Notes under the pieces: generated by a model
The model's database searches: none
Told to the model about the DNA's origin: nothing
The model's input: only the letters and a program-made list of their open reading frames with translations
Program-made: the position numbers and the translations under genes
In this document: positions 15,258 to 22,945 of the stretch, in pieces
Position numbering within the stretch: position 1 is the first letter of the stretch
Layout: each line of letters opens with the position of its first letter
Assembly: GCA_037133915.1 (NCBI GenBank)
Contig: JBAXND010000018.1
Coordinates: 1 to 64,000, forward strand
DNA: 64,000 nucleotides
DNA from: Bacteroidota bacterium
GTDB lineage: Bacteria > Bacteroidota > Bacteroidia > Bacteroidales > CAIWKO01
Direction: 5' to 3'

Positions 15258-15974
15258 ATGCCCCTGATTTTAAATATTGAAACTGCCACTCAAATTTGTT
15301 CCGTCGGACTTTCGGACAATGGAAATATCATTGCCATTCGCGAAACGAATGAACAACGGTCGCATGCATCGCGTGTTACCGTATTTATTGAAGAAGTGTT
15401 CAAAGAAGCAGGCATCTCATTAAATGCAATTGATGCCGTGGCCGTAAGCATGGGCCCCGGGTCTTATACCGGTCTGAGAATAGGCGTTTCAACGGCCAAG
15501 GGTTTGTGCTTCGCGCTTGATAAGCCGCTGATCGCGGTGAGCACACTCGAATCACTTGCATGGGGAATGCGGGAAATTGTTAAAGAACGCATCCCCGGAA
15601 ATAATGAAAAACTTATTTTTTGCCCTATGATAGATGCGCGCCGCATGGAAGTGTATCAGGCAATGTTTGATATGCTAATGAATCCGCTTACTGCGACTGT
15701 GGCCGATATCATTGACGAACATTCGTTTTTTGAATTATTAAAAAGCCACACAATGATGTTCGCCGGGGACGGTTCTGCCAAATGCAAATCCTTATTTGAA
15801 GGGCAAGCAAATGCAGTATTCATGGATGATGTGCAGCCCTCGGCATGTTTCATGGCGCCTTTGTCTGACAAGCATTTCATAAATTCAAATTTTGAAAATA
15901 CGGCGCTTTTCGAACCCTTTTATCTGAAAGATTTCATTGCCGGAAAACCAAAGGTAAAAGGACTTGGAAATTAG
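15258..15974 (+). CDS. tsaB: tRNA threonylcarbamoyladenosine biosynthesis protein TsaB
   Basis: 238 residues, the usual length. The N-terminus (LILNIETATQICSVGLSDNG) is the ASKHA-fold phosphate-loop-like start. ETNEQRSHAS and AVSMGPGSYTGLRIGVSTAKGL are the signature motifs of TsaB. The protein partners TsaD and TsaE to put t6A at position 37 of ANN-decoding tRNAs. The active site proper lies in TsaD, which is not in the window. It follows the efflux genes by 23 bp and could be read through from them, although the functions are unrelated. Confidence 0.92.
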   Translation: MPLILNIETATQICSVGLSDNGNIIAIRETNEQRSHASRVTVFIEEVFKEAGISLNAIDAVAVSMGPGSYTGLRIGVSTAKGLCFALDKPLIAVSTLESLAWGMREIVKERIPGNNEKLIFCPMIDARRMEVYQAMFDMLMNPLTATVADIIDEHSFFELLKSHTMMFAGDGSAKCKSLFEGQANAVFMDDVQPSACFMAPLSDKHFINSNFENTALFEPFYLKDFIAGKPKVKGLGN

Positions 15975-16028
15975 ATTTAAGACAACAGACATCAGACGCA
16001 AGATAAACAGTGGTTAACGTTTCTTTTT

Positions 16029-17534
16029 ATGAAAATGCTTGATTCTATTTCCGCAGCAATACTTAATCACGCTGCAAAAAACTCATTTTGTTTCAGTGAT
16101 GTATTCAGCTCATATGCAGCTCTGGGTGCGAAAATAAGCGGCATCGCCGATGTGTTTAAAACCCACCCCGAAGCCAGACATATCGGCGTTATCACCAATA
16201 ATGATATTGAAACTTACGCATCAAACATTGCCGCATTGTTTTGTGGAAAAGCTTTTGTTCCAATCAATCCCGAAAATCCGGCAGAACGCAATATGCTCAT
16301 TACGGCTCAGGCCGGCCTTGACCTCATCCTGACAAGTTTACCGGAAAAAGTGTATGATATTATCGGAAAAGATGCACAATTCCCGATTATTGATACATCG
16401 GTATTAACAGGCAATTCAAGCGTTCCCGAAATTATTGAAACCGATGATTCGGCAACAGCCTATATTCTATTTACATCAGGAAGTACGGGCATTCCCAAGG
16501 GTGTGCCTATTACCCGCGGAAATCTTAATGCATTCATAGAAGCATTTTTTGCACTGGGCTATGAGCTTAATGAGAACGACCGCGTGCTGCAAATCTTCGA
16601 CCTCACGTTTGACCTTTCGCTGATGTCGTATCTGGTTCCGCTTACCGTGGGCGCCTGCGTGTATCCGGTGCCGTCGGGCGAAATAAAATATACGGCAGCC
16701 TATACTATTCTTGAAGATCATGAAATTACGGTTGCCCTGATGGTGCCGTCGGTACTTTCGTTCCTGAGAAAATATTTTGATGAAGTGCGCCTCGAAAAGA
16801 TGCGCTATTCGCTGTTTTGCGGCGAAGCCTTATATAACGACCTCACGCAGGAATGGAAAAAATGTGTACCGAACGCATTGGTGCAAAACGTTTATGGACC
16901 TACAGAAGCTACTATTTTCTGCCTGACGTATGATTGCTCTAATACCGCTGCCGCGGATAAAGAATATAATGGCATTGTCTGCATCGGTAAGCCCATGAAA
17001 GGCACGCTGGCAGTAGTGGTTGATGAGAACGGAACCATTGTTCCCGACGGAACCAAAGGCGAGCTCTGCCTTGCCGGAACCCAGCTTACACCGGGATACT
17101 GGAAGAACCCTCAAAAAAACAGCGAAGCATTTATTCATATCGAGATGAATGGCGAGATAATTCGTTTTTACCGCTCCGGCGATATTTGTTTTGTGGATGA
17201 TGACTGTGATTTTATGTTTTGCGGCCGTTTGGATAATCAGGTAAAAATTCAGGGATTCAGGGTTGAACTGAGCGAAATAGAACATCACGCAAGGGAATAT
17301 ACCGGACTGAGTAACGTGGTGGCTGTGCCTTTGCAGGATGCGCGCGGAAATGCCATCATTCAGCTGGTACTTGAAAAATATAAAGGCACGGAAGACGCAT
17401 TAATGAGCTACCTCCGGACACGCCTTCCGGCTTATATGATACCTTCTGTGGTCCGAAATATGGACGCCTTCCCACTCAATGTGAACGGTAAAGTTGACCG
17501 TAAAGCATTGAAAAAAATCGTTGAAACGGTCTGA
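16029..17534 (+). CDS. Stand-alone amino-acid adenylation enzyme (DltA/NRPS A-domain-like)
   Basis: 501 residues covering a full adenylation domain. A3 is TSGSTGIPKGVP, A4 is IFDLTFDLSLMSY, whose Asp usually binds the substrate amino group, A5 is NVYGPTEATI, A7/A8 are YRSGDI and GRLDNQVKIQGFRVELSEIE, and A10 is NVNGKVDRKAL with the catalytic Lys. No carrier (PCP) or condensation domain is attached, and the protein ends just after A10, as in DltA. It should activate an amino acid as the adenylate and load it on a separate carrier. No carrier, dltB or dltD gene is nearby. It sits between tsaB and lpxK, so a role in envelope modification is possible but unproven. Confidence 0.8.
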   Translation: MKMLDSISAAILNHAAKNSFCFSDVFSSYAALGAKISGIADVFKTHPEARHIGVITNNDIETYASNIAALFCGKAFVPINPENPAERNMLITAQAGLDLILTSLPEKVYDIIGKDAQFPIIDTSVLTGNSSVPEIIETDDSATAYILFTSGSTGIPKGVPITRGNLNAFIEAFFALGYELNENDRVLQIFDLTFDLSLMSYLVPLTVGACVYPVPSGEIKYTAAYTILEDHEITVALMVPSVLSFLRKYFDEVRLEKMRYSLFCGEALYNDLTQEWKKCVPNALVQNVYGPTEATIFCLTYDCSNTAAADKEYNGIVCIGKPMKGTLAVVVDENGTIVPDGTKGELCLAGTQLTPGYWKNPQKNSEAFIHIEMNGEIIRFYRSGDICFVDDDCDFMFCGRLDNQVKIQGFRVELSEIEHHAREYTGLSNVVAVPLQDARGNAIIQLVLEKYKGTEDALMSYLRTRLPAYMIPSVVRNMDAFPLNVNGKVDRKALKKIVETV

Positions 17535-17727
17535 TAATATGGCTTTTTATGCGTTTTATTTGAATTTAAATTAATCTCTTCAGACAAGGTAGAAGCCCTC
17601 TATTGCCTTTTATTTTTACAAATTTCGACTTGTTATTGCCTTGGATAAATACTATTTCATATATGTGATGTCTTGATTTTGTGCCTTTTTTCCGAACATT
17701 CCTATCATAAATACCGTATAAAATCGT

Positions 17728-18834
17728 TTGCACATCATATTAATTGGATTATTGTTGGAAAATCATCCCGTAATAAAATTTCTTCGCATCCTGCTGCTGC
17801 CATTTGCCATACTTTACGGCATCATTACTTGGTTCAGAAATGTATGCTATTCTGTTGGGATATTCAAACAGCACAGGTTTAATATTCCTGTGATATGCGT
17901 GGGCAATCTCAGCGTTGGCGGAACAGGCAAAACACCCATGGTAGAATTCATTGCAGGATTGCTGCTGGAGCAGAGACTGAATGTTGCAGTACTCAGCCGC
18001 GGTTACGGACGAAAATCCACCGGCTTTGTAATGGCAGATAAAAATTCAAATGCAGCAATCATAGGCGATGAGCCCATGCAGCTTCATCAAAAATTTCCCG
18101 GACTGAGGGTTGCCGTTGATGAAAAGCGGGCTCACGGCATTAAAAAATTGCTGGAAATATCTCCGGAAATTGATGTTGTAATACTTGACGATGCTTTCCA
18201 GCACCGTGCCGTAAAAGCCGGAATGAATGTGCTTCTTACACCCTACCACAGCCTGTATTCATCAGATTTCATGCTGCCCACCGGTTATTTGCGCGAATTC
18301 CGCAGCGGGGCAAAACGTGCCGATTTAATTGTTGTTACCAAATGCCCGCCGGAAATAAGTGCTTCCGAACGAGAAAATATCGTAAACAAACTGAAGCCGG
18401 ATGCCGCACAGGATGTCTTCTTTTCCCATATCAGATACGGAAAAGCGTATGGTATTACATCGGAAGGTATTCGTAGTGGGGACGACATCAATCAGGCACA
18501 GTCAGTCCTTTTATTCGCAGGCATCGCCAACCCTGAGCCTCTTGAAACACATCTAAAACAGACATATTCGAAAGTTGTCACGCTTCAATTTCGCGACCAT
18601 CAGGATTATGCTAACGAGGATTTGTATCATATCAGAAAAAAATTTACTAATTTTGCACCCGGTAAAAATGTGATTATCACAACTTCAAAGGATGCAGCAA
18701 GGCTCGCTGAGCCGGAAACCAAAGCAAAAATTGACGATTTACCGATTTTTTGCCTTCCCGTGAAGGCCGATTTTTATGAACCGGACAAACAAAACATTAC
18801 AACTAAAATAAACAGCTATGCTCGAAAAAATTAA
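17728..18834 (+). CDS. lpxK: Tetraacyldisaccharide 4'-kinase LpxK
   Basis: 368 residues from a TTG start; a start a few codons later (TTG near 17749) is also possible. The N-terminal membrane-associated helix has the usual LRILLLPFAILYGIITWFRN pattern. VICVGNLSVGGTGKTP (about residues 55-70) is the Walker A region. LSRGYGRK, GDEPMQLHQK and ILDDAFQHRAV are LpxK family motifs, the last holding the catalytic Asp-x-x-x-x-His. The enzyme phosphorylates the 4' position of lipid A disaccharide at the inner membrane. It overlaps the purine nucleoside phosphorylase start by 17 bp, so the two are likely translated together. Confidence 0.93.
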   Translation: MHIILIGLLLENHPVIKFLRILLLPFAILYGIITWFRNVCYSVGIFKQHRFNIPVICVGNLSVGGTGKTPMVEFIAGLLLEQRLNVAVLSRGYGRKSTGFVMADKNSNAAIIGDEPMQLHQKFPGLRVAVDEKRAHGIKKLLEISPEIDVVILDDAFQHRAVKAGMNVLLTPYHSLYSSDFMLPTGYLREFRSGAKRADLIVVTKCPPEISASERENIVNKLKPDAAQDVFFSHIRYGKAYGITSEGIRSGDDINQAQSVLLFAGIANPEPLETHLKQTYSKVVTLQFRDHQDYANEDLYHIRKKFTNFAPGKNVIITTSKDAARLAEPETKAKIDDLPIFCLPVKADFYEPDKQNITTKINSYARKN

Positions 18835-19630
18835 ACAAACCGGAGAATTTATCCGCAGTAAAGTTGACATCAGCCCCAAAATTGGTATCATTCTGGGAAC
18901 AGGACTTGGCGGCCTGGTAAATGAAATTGAGATTAAGACCGCATTGCCATACGAACAAATCCCCAATTTCCCGGTTTCTACCGTGGTTGGGCATAAAGGT
19001 CAGCTCATATTCGGAACGCTCAACGGCGTGCCCGTTCTGGCCATGCAGGGGCGTTTCCATTATTACGAAGGATGGAGCATGCAGGAACTCACATTTCCGG
19101 TAAGGGTTATGAAATATCTGGGTATAGAAACACTGGTGCTATCAAACGCCAGCGGTGGCGTAAACCCGAATTTTGCAGTGGGCGATATCATGATTATTAC
19201 CGACCAGATTAACCTGCTTCCGTCTAACCCGTTGATGGGCAAGAACTATGACGAACTCGGACCCCGTTTCCCGGATATGAGCGATGCATATGATAAGGAA
19301 CTTATCAATAAAGCAAAAGAAATTGCAGCTAAACATGGCATCCCATATCAAACCGGTGTTTATGCAGCGGTTTCAGGTCCATGTTTCGAAACTCCTGCCG
19401 AATATAAGTATATGCGTGTAATCGGTGCCGATGCTGTAGGCATGTCAACAGTTCCCGAAGTTATGGTTGCCCGTCACGGCGGGATGAAGGCCTTTGCCGT
19501 TTCTATCATCACCGATCTGGGTGTTGAAGGAAAAATTGTTGAAGTCAGCCACGAAGAAGTTATACAGGCCGCGAACAGCGCTGAGCCCAAAATGACGACC
19601 ATCATCAAAGATTTGATGAAGGTGATTTAA
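18818..19630 (+). CDS. punA: Purine-nucleoside phosphorylase, trimeric type
   Basis: 270 residues, the length of trimeric PNP. GTGLGG (27-32) binds phosphate, VVGHKG (56-61) and MQGRFHYYEG (76-85) form the nucleoside site, NASGGVN (110-116) and SGPCFETPAEY (186-196) hold the base-binding Glu, and DAVGMSTVPE follows. The position that is usually Asn in guanine/hypoxanthine-specific enzymes is Asp233 (SIITDLG). Asp is also found there in MTA phosphorylases, so wider base specificity is possible. It cleaves purine nucleosides to base and ribose 1-phosphate. It shares a transcript with lpxK and ends at the terminator 19651-19689. Confidence 0.92.
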   Translation: MLEKIKQTGEFIRSKVDISPKIGIILGTGLGGLVNEIEIKTALPYEQIPNFPVSTVVGHKGQLIFGTLNGVPVLAMQGRFHYYEGWSMQELTFPVRVMKYLGIETLVLSNASGGVNPNFAVGDIMIITDQINLLPSNPLMGKNYDELGPRFPDMSDAYDKELINKAKEIAAKHGIPYQTGVYAAVSGPCFETPAEYKYMRVIGADAVGMSTVPEVMVARHGGMKAFAVSIITDLGVEGKIVEVSHEEVIQAANSAEPKMTTIIKDLMKVI

Positions 19631-19631
19631 T

Positions 19632-20141
19632 TCAGGGCGTGTTCTTATTGCTGGAGAGATCAAGAATTTTGACTCTCCAGTTTTTTTTTGCCACAGGGCA
19701 TTTGCGGTATCTGAATAAGCTTGTGACAAATCCTGCGGTAAGCATGCTTCCCGAGGCAATGATTGTTCCGGTTCGCACCACCGGCTTATCACCATTAATT
19801 ACATTATTTACGACATCAATGGCGAAGTAGGCCGTGCCTCCCATTATCAGCGCCGATGACAACAGCGTGAAACCCCACCGGGCCTTATACAGCATATCAA
19901 TCTGTGAAGTCCGGACTTCATAATTATATCCGACTAAAATCGTAGAATCGCCGATACTGTTTATTTTTCCTTCAATAACTGTGGAGTCGCCGATGAGTTT
20001 CAGGCGGATGTAATTGCCTTCATAAAATTTATAGCTCACCCTGTTCCCGGGCTTTTCAATGATCAGCACCTTCTGACAAGGCGCCGTGATACAAGCAGCA
20101 CAAATCAATACAACAAGCAAAATGAACTTTCGGAAATTCAT
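19632..20141 (-). CDS. Hypothetical secreted or membrane protein, 169 aa
   Basis: The N-terminus is a signal peptide (FRKFILLVVLICAACITAPC). The mature part begins with a short beta domain (about 25-90) that pairs EGNYIRLKLIGDSTVIEGKI with an inverted echo IGDSTILVGYN, then two hydrophobic segments (about 93-110 and 125-142) and a basic tail. The beta part has the feel of a small SH3- or Sm-like barrel seen in several Bacteroidota envelope proteins. I do not recognise the family. Its start overlaps the stop of the upstream YjbR gene as ATGA, so translation is coupled. Confidence 0.6.
   Translation of the reverse strand: MNFRKFILLVVLICAACITAPCQKVLIIEKPGNRVSYKFYEGNYIRLKLIGDSTVIEGKINSIGDSTILVGYNYEVRTSQIDMLYKARWGFTLLSSALIMGGTAYFAIDVVNNVINGDKPVVRTGTIIASGSMLTAGFVTSLFRYRKCPVAKKNWRVKILDLSSNKNTP
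19651..19689 (+). terminator. Intrinsic terminator of the lpxK-punA unit
   Basis: CTGGAGAGaTCAA pairs with TTGActCTCCAG-type sequence around GAATT and is followed by nine T (19681-19689). It lies 20 bp after the punA stop and inside the last codons of the convergent gene on the minus strand. Confidence 0.8.
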
Positions 20142-20524
20142 TTTTTGTTTTTTTTAGGTGCTGCGGGTTTAGAACCGCCCAATAATTTTTCGATTTGCTT
20201 TTTCGTAAGACCTGATACTACCAGCTCATACGAAAGGTCAACCCAGCCTTTGAGTGTTTCATCATCTACATACCCGTCAACAATTACCATGTTCCAATGC
20301 GTCTTGTTCATATGCCAGGCCGGCTGCACACATGGATATTCCTCACGGAGCGAAATGGCTGTTTCAGGGTCACATTTAACCGAGAAGCGAAATGCCGTAT
20401 CAAGACTGGTGAGGGCAAACATCTTGTCCATAACCTTAAATACAAGCGTACTTTCGTCAAAAGGAAAACTTTCGGTAACGCCATTTTTCGAAAGGCAATA
20501 CTCCCTGAATTCTTCAATATTCAT
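20138..20524 (-). CDS. MmcQ/YjbR family DNA-binding-fold protein
   Basis: 128 residues. The sequence follows the YjbR double-wing pattern: an N-terminal helix (NIEEFREYCLSKNGVTESFP), then FPFDESTLVFKVMDKMFAL, a strand with SVKCDP, LREEYPCVQPAWHMNKTHWN, and a final helix after DDETLKGWVDLSYELV. Members of this family have a CyaY-like or DNA-binding fold with little known function. The Lys-rich tail (PAAPKKNKK) would favour nucleic acid contact. It is the first gene of a two-gene unit with the secreted protein at 19632. Confidence 0.85.
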   Translation of the reverse strand: MNIEEFREYCLSKNGVTESFPFDESTLVFKVMDKMFALTSLDTAFRFSVKCDPETAISLREEYPCVQPAWHMNKTHWNMVIVDGYVDDETLKGWVDLSYELVVSGLTKKQIEKLLGGSKPAAPKKNKK

Positions 20525-20712
20525 GTGATAAATTTAAAGAAAATAATGATGCTACCACAATACTATTTTGCTTTCAGCGGCTATCAGTATTCGTCGCTAT
20601 GGTGCAATGATATTAAACTTAACGTAATTTTTTCATGTTCATTGTATGAAGGGTCATACACATGAAAAATGTCGGTTTCCCGACCCATGCATTATCTTCA
20701 GAATACCCTTTT

Positions 20713-22758
20713 TTAATATATCAAGGTTACAAAGCCTTTAATTTTATGCATATTATACTTCACATCCATATAATAAATCAGCCAGGTGTAGACGCCTTCC
20801 CTGGCTTTTTCGCCGGCTATTAAGCCATCCCAGGCGGCATGCAGGTCGGGAGTAAAAAACACAAGACGACCCCATCGGTCAAAAATGCGCAAATTAAAAT
20901 CGGATTCCATAATGCCATCGCCTGACACAAAAAACCGGTCGTTCAGCCCATCGTGATTGGGCGTAAATGCATTGGGAACAAAAAGTGCGCTATTGGGTGT
21001 GACAATTATATTTCTTGTGGCAGTATCGGTACAGCCAAATTCAGAAGTAACAATCTCGGTAACTACGTAAGTACCGGTATCGGAATACTTATGCATTGGG
21101 TTGGGAATGTCGGAAGTATTTCCATCCAGATAATAATCGCCAAAATCCCATTGCCAGACGCTGGCACCAAAAGACCGGTCGGAAAACCAAACCGTAGAAT
21201 CGAGTACTGAGATAACAGTTGGCACTGAGGTAAATTCGGCCACGGGAATCGGGAAAACGTGTATCATTTCGGGCTTGATGAAGGTGGTTTTACATCCATT
21301 TGTTGAAGTCGCCGTTAATGAGATATCAAACGTACCGGCAAACAAAAATGCATGTTCGGGATTCTGCAGATAAGATATATTGTTTGACGCAGCATCAGTA
21401 CCAAAATCCCACACCCAGTTATCTATAGCGGGGGTTGTATTATCAAAGAAGTTGACGATAAGCGGTTCGCAGCCTTCTATTTTATCGGCAGAGAAATCAA
21501 TAGCCGGCACGGGATTAACTATAAGAGTAACCTCGGCGGTACTGTTGCATCCGCCATTTGCCGCCACTATGCTATATGAAGTTGTGACCAAAGGAAATGC
21601 GGTTGTTGACTGTCCTGACGGATTCGTTAAAGTTGCTGCCGGAGACCATGAATAACTCTGGGCATTTCCATTAACCTTCAGTAGACTGCTATCGCCGGCA
21701 CAGATATGGTCAGGGTTTGCCGTAACAGTTATAACAGGTCCGTATGTCGCAGTAACGGTAATATTTGCCGAACCGGTGCATCCGTTGGTATCCGTACCAA
21801 TTACTGAATAGGTGGTTGTCGCCGTTGGCGAGGCAGCGACGGTTGTTCCCGTTGGCGACGAAAGTGATGCCGCAGGCGTCCAAACATAATTGGATGCTCC
21901 GGAACCGGTTAAATCAACAGCGGTACCAACACATATTGCTGCAGTAACCGGTGATACACTAATTGCAGGATTGGGATTGACTATTACAACAGCAGTAACA
22001 GCCGGACTGACTTGCGTACCAATTGTTATGGTAAGCGAATAAGTGCCCGACATGGCCGCTGTGGCGTTCGGAATTGAAGGGTTCATTGCTGTTGAAGTGA
22101 AACCATTCGGGCCGGTCCAGCTGTACCCGGCGCCCGGTACGGGATTATTCACACTCAGGTGGATTGTTTCGCCCAGGCACACGGTATCGCCGTTTATGGG
22201 TGGTGCCAGTATACCACAATTTGTTGTTCCCGTACCACCCGTCTGACTAAAAATAATATTACAGGGTAAATTCGAATAATTAGTAATCAATAGAATATAA
22301 TACGTTCCGGTAACGGCATTCGGAATATAACAATATTCAATTGGGTTAATACTGTAACTGCAGTCAACCATATTCTGTGAAGGATAATCGGGGGAGGGTC
22401 CCGGAGATGAGTGTGTAGGCGCAGTTCCCGCAGTCAGCTGAGCAACGCAGGGAGTGGTTTGATTTGAGAAAGGTCCCCAGCAGCAAAAGTCAATGTCAAC
22501 CTGAGGAGTACTCTGCATCTGAATTTCAATAGTGCCGCTGATTCCTACCTGCATATAGTACCAGGCAGGATTCGGCTGCGAAAACAAACAGCCATAATTT
22601 GCGCCCACTTCGGCAGTGCCGGCATTTACACCGGCGGCAAAATTATACGTAGTTCCGGTACAAAAAGGACTGCTCTGAACACAAAGATTATTTTGCGAAA
22701 AGGATGGCAGATAACCGAATACAATGGCAGTAGCCAGTATTAAAAATACTTTTTTCAT
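20713..22758 (-). CDS. Secreted Ig-like/PKD protein with T9SS type B sorting domain
   Basis: 681 residues with a signal peptide (KKVFLILATAIVFGYLPSFS). Residues about 25-180 form a beta-sandwich of the sort often leading such proteins (CVQSSPFCTGTTYNF...AWYYMQVG). Three or so Ig-like repeats follow, each with a Pro-x-I or I(C/S)-x-G start and a YSVIGTDTNGC- or YSIVAANGGC-type end. Two PKD domains (WVWDFGTD and WQWDFGD) come next. The last 85 residues (NIIVTPNSALFVPNAFTPNHDGLNDRF region) are the gliding-motility-type CTD that routes the protein through T9SS to the cell surface. It is likely a large adhesin or surface structural protein. It is the paralogue of the gene just upstream. Confidence 0.88.
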   Translation of the reverse strand: MKKVFLILATAIVFGYLPSFSQNNLCVQSSPFCTGTTYNFAAGVNAGTAEVGANYGCLFSQPNPAWYYMQVGISGTIEIQMQSTPQVDIDFCCWGPFSNQTTPCVAQLTAGTAPTHSSPGPSPDYPSQNMVDCSYSINPIEYCYIPNAVTGTYYILLITNYSNLPCNIIFSQTGGTGTTNCGILAPPINGDTVCLGETIHLSVNNPVPGAGYSWTGPNGFTSTAMNPSIPNATAAMSGTYSLTITIGTQVSPAVTAVVIVNPNPAISVSPVTAAICVGTAVDLTGSGASNYVWTPAASLSSPTGTTVAASPTATTTYSVIGTDTNGCTGSANITVTATYGPVITVTANPDHICAGDSSLLKVNGNAQSYSWSPAATLTNPSGQSTTAFPLVTTSYSIVAANGGCNSTAEVTLIVNPVPAIDFSADKIEGCEPLIVNFFDNTTPAIDNWVWDFGTDAASNNISYLQNPEHAFLFAGTFDISLTATSTNGCKTTFIKPEMIHVFPIPVAEFTSVPTVISVLDSTVWFSDRSFGASVWQWDFGDYYLDGNTSDIPNPMHKYSDTGTYVVTEIVTSEFGCTDTATRNIIVTPNSALFVPNAFTPNHDGLNDRFFVSGDGIMESDFNLRIFDRWGRLVFFTPDLHAAWDGLIAGEKAREGVYTWLIYYMDVKYNMHKIKGFVTLIY

Positions 22759-22945
22759 CGTTTTAATTTTTTTGTTTTTTTTATGCCCTGAAAAAAACGA
22801 AAAGTGAATTTCCGCATTTTCAAGGAATTAAAGACAGGCGTTTTACTCTAAAGGTTGTTTCGTGACGAAAATTTTCAAAATACGACCTGCGAAAAAAGGC
22901 GATCTCAGATTGGATCGCCTAGAAGACTTGAGCGTTAATACACAT

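Noticed and set aside
12413..17534. tolC-hlyD-tsaB-adenylation genes considered as a biosynthesis and export cluster for a peptide product
   Set aside because: No precursor, carrier, condensation or pump gene is present and tsaB is a housekeeping gene, so co-orientation alone does not support a cluster.
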